A DNA stretch of 36,498 nucleotides from an uncultured bacterium (GTDB taxonomy: Bacteria > Patescibacteriota > Minisyncoccia > Moranbacterales > UBA1568), in NCBI GenBank assembly GCA_937864125.1, contig CALMHZ010000001.1, positions 1-36,498 on the forward strand, read 5' to 3'. Both the position numbers and the translations under genes were made by a program. The notes beneath the pieces were generated by a model. It was not told the origin of the DNA. It ran no database searches and saw only the letters and a list, made by a program, of their open reading frames with translations. Every line of letters begins with the position of its first letter. Position 1 is the first letter of the stretch. Positions 29,999 through 36,498 of this stretch are shown piece by piece.

Positions 29999-31165
29999 AT
30001 GAGAATAGGGATAGATATTCGATCTTTGGCGCTCGGAAGGCGGAGCGGGGTCGAGGAGTATGTGATAGCGCTTCTTTCGGAGCTGTTTCGCATAGACCGG
30101 CAGAACGAGTACATACTTTTTTTCAACGCGTGGGGGAATGAGCCGCAGGATTTTTCATGGCTGACCCAACATCCCAATGTCACATTGCGGAAATTCCGTA
30201 TCCCGAACAAGCTGCTTAACTTTTCGCTCTGGTATCTCAGGTGGCCCAAGCTCGATCGGCTTCTCGGCGGGGTGGATATTTTTTTTCTTCCGAATATAAA
30301 TTTTTGCGCGGTTTCCGACAAAACGAAACTTTTCGTCACCGCCCATGACCTTTCTTTTGAAATGTATCCGGAAACTTTTTCTTGGAAACAGCGCGCGTGG
30401 CATTTTTTCGTGAATCCGAGGAGATTGCTGCGATCCGCGTATCGGATATTCTCCGTATCGCAATCGACCAAGGACGATCTCGTAAAGCGATACCTTCTCC
30501 CCCCAAGCCGAATCGAGGTCATACGAAGCGGGGTCGGAAAAAATTTTCGTGAGTATAGTCGGAACGATCCCCATCTTCTTCTCGTCAAGGAGAAGTATCA
30601 CTTGCCCTACACATTCATTCTTTATCTCGGTGCCTTTGAGCCGCGGAAGAACATAACGGCGATCATCCGGGCATTCGGCGCGCTCAAAAAAGCAGGCTAT
30701 CCGGAACTGGAGAAGCTTTCGCTCGTCTTGGCCGGCGTTTCGGGGTGGAAAGAAGAGGGAATGCGCGAAGAGATCAAGAAGTCTCCTTGGAGAAAGCAGA
30801 TATCGCTTCCGGGATTCATCGCCGACGAGGACAAGCCCGCCCTCTATAATCTTGCGAGCTGTTTCGCATACCCTTCTTTGTATGAGGGGTTCGGTTTTCC
30901 GGCTCTCGAAGCGCTCGCGTGCGGGGTGCCGGTCATAACTTCTCATTCCACTTCTCTTCCCGAAATAGTGGGGGAAGCCGCCGTCTTGGTTGATCCTTCC
31001 CGGCCGCAAGAGCTTTTCTTGGCATTGGAGCAGGTGCTGCTCGACAAGGATCTTCGCGCACTGCTTCGCGAAAAGGGATTGGTCCGCGCCAAAAAGTTCT
31101 TGTGGAGCGAAACCGCTCGACGGGTGCTCTCAGCCTTTGAAAAAGCATGCTCTTCGCGGATATGA
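29999..31165 (+). CDS. GT4-family glycosyltransferase
   Basis: RIGIDIRSLALGRRSGVEEYV, YLGAFEPRKNITAIIRAF, ASCFAYPSLYEGFGFPALEALACGVPVITSHSTSLPEIVGEAAVLVDP. Confidence 0.93.
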   Translation: MRIGIDIRSLALGRRSGVEEYVIALLSELFRIDRQNEYILFFNAWGNEPQDFSWLTQHPNVTLRKFRIPNKLLNFSLWYLRWPKLDRLLGGVDIFFLPNINFCAVSDKTKLFVTAHDLSFEMYPETFSWKQRAWHFFVNPRRLLRSAYRIFSVSQSTKDDLVKRYLLPPSRIEVIRSGVGKNFREYSRNDPHLLLVKEKYHLPYTFILYLGAFEPRKNITAIIRAFGALKKAGYPELEKLSLVLAGVSGWKEEGMREEIKKSPWRKQISLPGFIADEDKPALYNLASCFAYPSLYEGFGFPALEALACGVPVITSHSTSLPEIVGEAAVLVDPSRPQELFLALEQVLLDKDLRALLREKGLVRAKKFLWSETARRVLSAFEKACSSRI

Positions 31166-31234
31166 AAATTTTCGTTTTCATGGTATGTTGTAGGTGAGTT
31201 TTAGGGGGAGGAAAAATAATTGACAACAAAGGCT

Positions 31235-31420
31235 ATGGCATTGCAAAAAAATGTGGGAGGGGTGGACCGTGTCATCCGGATAGTGCTCGGACTCTTGATC
31301 CTTGCCGCCGGATATGCCAATGGATCGCTGTGGGGATTGTTCGGCTTGGTGCTTCTTGCGACGGCGATATTCCGATGGTGCCCCGTCTATATTCCTTTTG
31401 GAGTTTCCACCAAGAAATAG
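31235..31420 (+). CDS. DUF2892-like small membrane protein
   Basis: KNVGGVDRVIRIVLGLLILAAGYANGSLWGLFGLVLLATAIFRWCPVYIPFGVSTKK. Confidence 0.8.
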   Translation: MALQKNVGGVDRVIRIVLGLLILAAGYANGSLWGLFGLVLLATAIFRWCPVYIPFGVSTKK

Positions 31421-31460
31421 CATGAAATCGCCGTAGAAAAAATTGTCCATCCAGTTTCGT

Positions 31461-31489
31461 TTGAATAAAAAATAAATAATTTATATAAA
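31461..31489 (+). promoter_or_regulatory. Promoter of acidic secreted protein; predicted TSS at the ATG
   Basis: TTGAAT (31461-31466), 17 nt, TATAAA (31484-31489); ATG 31496. Confidence 0.6.
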
Positions 31490-31495
31490 AAGAAT

Positions 31496-32827
31496 ATGGC
31501 ACAGGATTCAAAGAAACAGCTTTCGTCGGTTTCATCTTTGCTGATCGCGATTTTGTCGCTCGGGTTATTCGCCGGCGGGACGGCGATCATGGTGAAGGCG
31601 GGAGTCGTATCTTCCGCCCCGTTCGCGTTTGTGTTGGGCGAAGACGATGAGGATGATGGCAAAGATGACGATGACGAGAAAGATGAGGATGAAGACAAGG
31701 ATGATGAAGATGACAACAAGGATGAGGACGAAGACAAGGATGATGACGGCAAGGATGAGGGTGATGACCGCGACGATGAGTCGGAGAAGCTCTCCGGGCG
31801 CGGAGGGGATGACTCGGATGAGGATAACAAAGATGATGGCAAGGAGGATGAAGACGGCGTAGAAGAAGAAAGTGAGAACGAGGATGAGGAAGGTGACGAT
31901 CGGCTCAAGGACCTCATGGAGAAGGTAGCCGAATCGGAGAAGGAGATTGCCGAGAAGCAGCAAGAGGGCGTGGATGCCGCGGCTGCGCTTTCGAGAATCG
32001 CGTTGGCGAAAGGAGTCCTCGAGGCCTACAAGGCCGCGGTTGCCGCGGGAAATTTTGAGGAGGCCGATCGATTGGCGAGAGAAATCAAGAAACTCTCTCA
32101 TTTCGCTGTAGAAGAGGATCTGCATGATTCGAAAAAGGCCGGAGAGCGTCTCAGGCAGGCACAGGAGAAGATAGTGAAAGCGAAGGCGAAGCTCGCGCTC
32201 CTCGCGGCAATCGGCGGATCGACTGCAAGCCTCTCGACACTGCTTGCCGAGGCGGAGGCGAAGCTTGCCTCGGGCAACGCGGCGCTCTCCTCGGGGGACT
32301 TCATGGGGGCGGAAAATCTTTTCAAAGAAGCGAAAAACGTCGCAAGCAAGGTGAAGGATGCCGCCGAAAATGCTCTGTATGCGCTTGGCGGCTCGGATGA
32401 TGAGTTCGATGATGACTATGAAGACTTCTCGGAAGAGGTATCGGATGATCTCGATGAGATCGCCGGAATCGAAGGTGATGATAAGCGCGTGAAAAAGATC
32501 AAGGAAATCGCGATGAGACAAAAGCAAGCGGGACTTGAAACCGCAACCGCCGTGCAACTTGCTCAGCAGAGAAGCGCGCTTGCAAGATTCTTCCTCGGCG
32601 CGGATGATGACTCTCTCACCTCGATAAGCGCGAAGATTGCGGAAAATACCAAGAATGCGCTTGCCTTACGGGCGCTTGCCGCGTCTTCCACTGATGCCGA
32701 TCTCCAGGTGCTGCTTATCCAGCAGGCGGAGCGGATCGAAGCGGAAAATATGAAGCTCCAAGGGTTCGTCGCAGCCCAAGCCGACTCGAACGGCCTCTTC
32801 GGATGGCTGGTCGACCTCTTCCGCTAG
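31496..32827 (+). CDS. Secreted/anchored protein with extreme Asp/Glu low-complexity segment and helical C-terminal region
   Basis: N-terminal hydrophobic signal/anchor, ~90-residue D/E/K/G-rich segment, then predicted-helical Ala/Glu/Lys-rich region. Confidence 0.85.
   Translation: MAQDSKKQLSSVSSLLIAILSLGLFAGGTAIMVKAGVVSSAPFAFVLGEDDEDDGKDDDDEKDEDEDKDDEDDNKDEDEDKDDDGKDEGDDRDDESEKLSGRGGDDSDEDNKDDGKEDEDGVEEESENEDEEGDDRLKDLMEKVAESEKEIAEKQQEGVDAAAALSRIALAKGVLEAYKAAVAAGNFEEADRLAREIKKLSHFAVEEDLHDSKKAGERLRQAQEKIVKAKAKLALLAAIGGSTASLSTLLAEAEAKLASGNAALSSGDFMGAENLFKEAKNVASKVKDAAENALYALGGSDDEFDDDYEDFSEEVSDDLDEIAGIEGDDKRVKKIKEIAMRQKQAGLETATAVQLAQQRSALARFFLGADDDSLTSISAKIAENTKNALALRALAASSTDADLQVLLIQQAERIEAENMKLQGFVAAQADSNGLFGWLVDLFR
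31640..31909 (+). repeat. Degenerate coding repeat encoding KDEDEDKDD-type units
   Basis: Protein KDEDEDKDDEDDN-KDEDEDKDDDG-KDEGDDRDD; DNA GATGAGGATGAAGACAAGGATGATG recurring with substitutions. Confidence 0.8.
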
Positions 32828-32863
32828 GAGTGGCGACGCTCTCTGTAGCGCATGCCTTGAAAG

Positions 32864-32893
32864 CCCCCCTCTTCGGAGGGGGTTTTCATTTTT
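32864..32893 (+). terminator. Rho-independent terminator
   Basis: CCCCCTC (32865-32871) TTCG GAGGGGG (32876-32882) then TTTTCATTTTT. Confidence 0.88.
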
Positions 32894-32931
32894 AGGGAGA
32901 AAAGTTGCCCTAGGGAGTATTTGCGAGCCGC

Positions 32932-32960
32932 TTGAATAAGCGCGCCAGGTATGATATGGT
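32932..32960 (+). promoter_or_regulatory. speD operon promoter
   Basis: TTGAAT (32932-32937), 17 nt, TATGGT (32955-32960). Confidence 0.55.
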
Positions 32961-32993
32961 AGGCGTATAAGTTTGTGTTGAGGCTATTTTTTT

Positions 32994-33404
32994 ATGTCTG
33001 AAACAATCAACCAGGCACACTTCGGGGAACACCTGACACTTGATGGATATGGCGGCTCATATGAAAAACTGAATGATCGAGAGCTTGTTCTGTCCTGCCT
33101 TTCGGATCTTCCGAAAAAGCTCGGAATGCATCCGCTCGCCGAACCCGTGATATATGCGGCTGCCGACAACCAGCTGAGAGACCCGGGGGGCTGGAGCGGA
33201 TTTGTCGTCATCGCGGAAAGCCACATCAGCATACACACCTTCCCGAAACGGCGTTTCGTCAGCATCGATGCATATACTTGCAAAAACGGCTTTGACCCCT
33301 CCATCATCGAACGATATTTTCAGGAAGCGTTTTCCCTCGAGGATATGGAAACCAACTTCATCAAGAGGGGGACGAAGTATCCCGTGGAAAATATCTTTGA
33401 GTAG
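32994..33404 (+). CDS. speD: SpeD family pyruvoyl-dependent decarboxylase (AdoMet decarboxylase-like proenzyme)
   Basis: Self-cleavage/catalytic region FVVIAESHISIHTFPKRRFVSIDAYTCK, ~136 aa. Confidence 0.88.
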   Translation: MSETINQAHFGEHLTLDGYGGSYEKLNDRELVLSCLSDLPKKLGMHPLAEPVIYAAADNQLRDPGGWSGFVVIAESHISIHTFPKRRFVSIDAYTCKNGFDPSIIERYFQEAFSLEDMETNFIKRGTKYPVENIFE

Positions 33405-33433
33405 GGATTTTTCTTTTTTTACTTTGATCCATT

Positions 33434-34726
33434 ATGCGGATACTCTTCGTTTCGGGTGAACTCATCGCGGGCGATCTTCCGTGGCGCCTCAAAGAAGAGG
33501 GCAATGAAGTCAAGCTCTATGTTGGACATCCGCTTCAGGCGGAGTGTCAGAATGGATTTGTCGAGCGGGTGGCGAATTGGAGGCAGGAACTCGGGTGGGT
33601 GGGGAAAGATGGCCTTATCGTGTTCGATGATGTCGGTTATGGGCAGGAACAGGACAATCTTCGAGAAGAGGGTTACCGGGTTTTCGGCGGGAGCGCAGGA
33701 GGGGATCGCCTTGAGCAGGATCGGGAATACGGACAGAAGGTTCTGCGATCCGTCGGACTCAATGTTGAGCCAACGCTCAATTTCGCGACTCCTCGCGAGG
33801 CGATTGAACATATCCGAAACCATAAAGCGGCGTATGTCGTGAAGCAGAATAATCACCAAAGCGCGCTCAACTATGTCGGAGAACTCGAAACGGGCGAGGA
33901 TGTGCTCTCGATGTTGAAAAAATATGAATCCGTCGGAGTGAGTGATATATCGCTACAGAAGAAGCTTAGGGGAGTGGAAGTCGGGGTGGCGCGATATTTC
34001 AACGGGAATGATTGGGTGGGACCGATCGAGATTAGTTTCGAACACAAGGACCTGTTCAACGACGACATCGGCCCGAAGACCGGTGAAATGGGGACGCTTG
34101 CATGGTATGACGCGAACGAAGATAACCCTCTCTTTAAAAAAATCATCGAACCGCTAAAAAAATACCTTCAGGATATACGGTTCAAGGGAGATATAAGTGT
34201 AAACAGTTTTGTCCATGAGCACAGGGTTTCTCCCATAGAGTTCACCGCAAGGATAGGATGTCCAATAATTCACTTGCAGGGAGACTTCAACATTTCTCCC
34301 TGGGGCGAATTTCTCGCTGCTATTGCGGATGGGAAGCGGTATGATCTACAATATAAGAAAGGATACGGTATCGTGCTCACGCTTGCGTTGCCGCCATTCC
34401 CGTATGAGGGAATTTCCAATGAGTTTTCTTCCGATGATTTGGAAATATTTTTCCGTGACGGGTTATCGGCGGAGGAGCGGAAGAGGATTCACTTCGAAGG
34501 GGTGAAGCTCGATATGCGTGATGGTAGGGAAAGATATTTCGTGACCAAGAGCATTGGGTATACAATGTTCGTCACCGGGATCGGAGAGAAAGTAGAGTCT
34601 GCCCAAGAGTCAGCTTATTCGCTTGCAAGAAAGGTCATCATTCCGAAGATTTTCTACCGTACAGATATCGGTAGTCGGTTTCTCCGAAATGATCATGAAC
34701 AACTCAAACAATGGGGATGGCTATGA
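33434..34726 (+). CDS. PurD-like (GAR synthetase-related) ATP-grasp protein
   Basis: PurD-like features: ILFVSGELIAGDLPWRLKEEGNEVKLYV, DDIGPKTGEMGTLAWY (cf. GPNTGGMGAYSP), SPIEFTARIGCPIIHLQ (cf. EFNARFGDPE). Confidence 0.78.
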   Translation: MRILFVSGELIAGDLPWRLKEEGNEVKLYVGHPLQAECQNGFVERVANWRQELGWVGKDGLIVFDDVGYGQEQDNLREEGYRVFGGSAGGDRLEQDREYGQKVLRSVGLNVEPTLNFATPREAIEHIRNHKAAYVVKQNNHQSALNYVGELETGEDVLSMLKKYESVGVSDISLQKKLRGVEVGVARYFNGNDWVGPIEISFEHKDLFNDDIGPKTGEMGTLAWYDANEDNPLFKKIIEPLKKYLQDIRFKGDISVNSFVHEHRVSPIEFTARIGCPIIHLQGDFNISPWGEFLAAIADGKRYDLQYKKGYGIVLTLALPPFPYEGISNEFSSDDLEIFFRDGLSAEERKRIHFEGVKLDMRDGRERYFVTKSIGYTMFVTGIGEKVESAQESAYSLARKVIIPKIFYRTDIGSRFLRNDHEQLKQWGWL

Positions 34727-35229
34727 ACCATGTTGTTTCGTATAAGAAAAAAATACTGGGAAGGATCCTTATCAGTTTTCTTTTATTTGTCGTTTTTGCT
34801 GCAGGAATAGCTTCCTATGGACGATTTTTCATTTATCAGGATTTTCCGGTAACCGTGGAGACGACATGTGATCCTGCTTCGGAGAGCTGTTTCGTCCATT
34901 ATTGCGATCCAAAATTCGAAGAATGTACTGGCAGGCCGGAAGAGGATACCTGGTATTACAAGAGAATCACTGGGCAAGGGAATGTACTTCCTTCCTGCAT
35001 AAGTGAAAAATGCGCAGAGGTGTCATGTGCCGAAAGTGAATTGGCATGCGAAGTGGAATTCTGTGATCCGGAGTCGGAAGAAGAGTGTTCCGATCGGGAT
35101 ACATTTCCGCATACCGATACAAATAACAAGGTTCAAACGGATAAGTCCACAATTGAAAATGGAGTGGATCCGAATGGAAAGAGTGACCTTGGCGAGATGG
35201 CGGAGAATGGAGCGGGTGGAGGGGAGTGA
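34723..35229 (+). CDS. Membrane-anchored Cys-repeat protein
   Basis: N-terminal TM; 10 Cys with two C-x6-C-x4-C-x6/7-C modules; ATGA overlap with upstream gene. Confidence 0.75.
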   Translation: MNHVVSYKKKILGRILISFLLFVVFAAGIASYGRFFIYQDFPVTVETTCDPASESCFVHYCDPKFEECTGRPEEDTWYYKRITGQGNVLPSCISEKCAEVSCAESELACEVEFCDPESEEECSDRDTFPHTDTNNKVQTDKSTIENGVDPNGKSDLGEMAENGAGGGE

Positions 35230-35234
35230 ATTCA

Positions 35235-36182
35235 ATGCCGACTATGGATATCTGGAATAATTGGCTCTTAATCGCCTTCGTGGCCCCCTTCCTTTGGGCG
35301 CTCGTCAATATCATCGATGTGTACTTCGTTGAGAGCGTGTATGAGGATGAATATGATGGCGCAATGATTTCTGGGATATTTCAGATCGCTCCGTGGCTTC
35401 TTGTTCCATTTGGAATGATATCGTTTACGCTTCCGGCGACTGAGGCTGGGCTGCTGGCATTTTTTGGGGGCAGTTTGTTTCTGTTCTCTTTCTTTTTTTA
35501 CTTTCGCGCGCTATTTTCGAAAAATGATGTCGCATTGATACAGGTTTTGTGGAGTTTGAGCGTGCCTTTAGTGCCGTTTCTTGCATGGCTTTTTATTGGA
35601 GAGCGGCTCGCCCTTCTCCAATACATGGGAATCGTTATCGCCTTCATTGGAGCAATATGCCTCTCGCTTGATCCAAAGATTCGATCCAATGGTTTTGCGG
35701 CGACGGCGAGAATTATGGTTTTGGCCATATTTCTCTTGTCGCTTTCCATGGTGATCGAAGCAAGGGCTTATACTCTTGCGGGTGATTTTTGGAGCATATT
35801 CCTTCTGTTTTCACTCGGTGCTGCGATAACAGGAACAGGCCTCTCGTTTTTTGATAAGAAAGGGTACGCAGACCGGCTTCAGCATATCGCAGGGTTGAGC
35901 CGGAAGTATTTTCTTGTATTTTTTTTGGCGGAGACGCTGGCTCTATTGGGAACGCTGACATCGCAACGGGCAATCGACCTTTCTCCGGCGGTATCATTTG
36001 TAGCTGTCATCGAAAGTCTGGTGCCGGCTTTTGTTCTTGGCATTAGCTTTCTTCTTTCAGTCATGCTTTTCGAGAAAAATAGAAAATTAGCGAGGAGGCT
36101 GTATCGTGATCAGTTGGTGGGCATTCGTATGAAGATGGCGTCGATCGCTATCATTGCGTTCGGCATTTATCTCATCGCATGA
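35235..36182 (+). CDS. EamA/DMT-superfamily transporter
   Basis: About ten hydrophobic segments; LIQVLWSLSVPLVPFLAWLFIGERLALLQYMGIVIAFIGAICLSLDP is EamA-like. SD AGGGGAG 8 nt before ATG 35235; GTG 35226 also possible. Confidence 0.8.
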   Translation: MPTMDIWNNWLLIAFVAPFLWALVNIIDVYFVESVYEDEYDGAMISGIFQIAPWLLVPFGMISFTLPATEAGLLAFFGGSLFLFSFFFYFRALFSKNDVALIQVLWSLSVPLVPFLAWLFIGERLALLQYMGIVIAFIGAICLSLDPKIRSNGFAATARIMVLAIFLLSLSMVIEARAYTLAGDFWSIFLLFSLGAAITGTGLSFFDKKGYADRLQHIAGLSRKYFLVFFLAETLALLGTLTSQRAIDLSPAVSFVAVIESLVPAFVLGISFLLSVMLFEKNRKLARRLYRDQLVGIRMKMASIAIIAFGIYLIA

Positions 36183-36261
36183 TGGTATTTTCGCATACTT
36201 TTTCTTTTCTTTGATTTCAAGTACAATAAACCTATATATCCTACAAATACTCGATACTTTT

Positions 36262-36498
36262 ATGTTTTGTGCCGATATTCCCTTCCCGAAATTTTTCTTT
36301 TTTTCTGACACTGTCTCACCCCTTCTTTATTATTCACATTTTTTAGCGATCATCCTCACGCTTGCCTTGGGCATTTTCGTGTATTGGAAAAAAAAAGAGT
36401 TGCTTGAGGCGAAGCTTCTGTTATTCATAGGAATTTTCTTTTCCTTGTGGTCGGTCGCTGATATCGTGCTTTGGGTTCATGTTGATGTGCGTATAGTA
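36262..36498 (+). CDS. Membrane protein, N-terminal fragment (3' end outside window)
   Basis: Open frame MFCADIPFPKFFFFSDTVSPLLYYSHFLAIILTLALGIFVYW... to window end with repeated TM segments. Confidence 0.6.
   Translation, partial: MFCADIPFPKFFFFSDTVSPLLYYSHFLAIILTLALGIFVYWKKKELLEAKLLLFIGIFFSLWSVADIVLWVHVDVRIV

Noticed and set aside
31640-31909. Repeat block considered as a CRISPR or tandem satellite
   Set aside because: In-frame, degenerate and without spacers; explained by coding low complexity. No CRISPR-like array was seen anywhere in the window.
31565-32557. 330-aa and 176-aa minus-strand ORFs opposite the acidic protein
   Set aside because: Hydrophobic/Ser-rich runs arise from the reverse complement of GAT/GAG repeats; artefact of the acidic repeat.

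Overview
The window looks like a contiguous piece of a Patescibacteria/CPR (Parcubacteria-like) chromosome. It uses the standard code (TGA is a frequent stop and TGG encodes Trp) and almost all genes are on the + strand. In order it holds: (1) a type IV pilus locus: pilM (partial), pilN, pilO, pilB, a CheY-like regulator, pilT, pilC, a pilin, pilD and three more pilin-like proteins; (2) a stand-alone gene for a PEP-CTERM-type surface protein; (3) ligA, gatC, gatA, a NUDIX hydrolase, an ABC-F ATPase, secD, secF, tyrS, pheS and pheT; (4) a type A RNase P RNA; (5) an envelope polysaccharide cluster; (6) a DUF2892-like protein and an extremely acidic secreted protein; (7) a tightly packed operon of a SpeD-like pyruvoyl decarboxylase, a PurD-like ATP-grasp protein, a Cys-repeat membrane protein and an EamA/DMT transporter, followed by a truncated membrane protein. 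The points most worth follow-up are: a parvulin domain inserted in SecD whose strand order looks circularly permuted; the PEP-CTERM protein in a CPR-like genome with no exosortase in view; the SpeD/ATP-grasp/Cys-repeat/DMT operon; three small transcription units absent from the ORF track (a 53-aa minus-strand ORF, a 50-aa basic plus-strand ORF and a ~140-nt minus-strand structured RNA); promoters that imply leaderless mRNAs; and an RNase P RNA with a GCU in place of GGU in L15. All calls come from reading sequence and motifs by eye; no searches were run.
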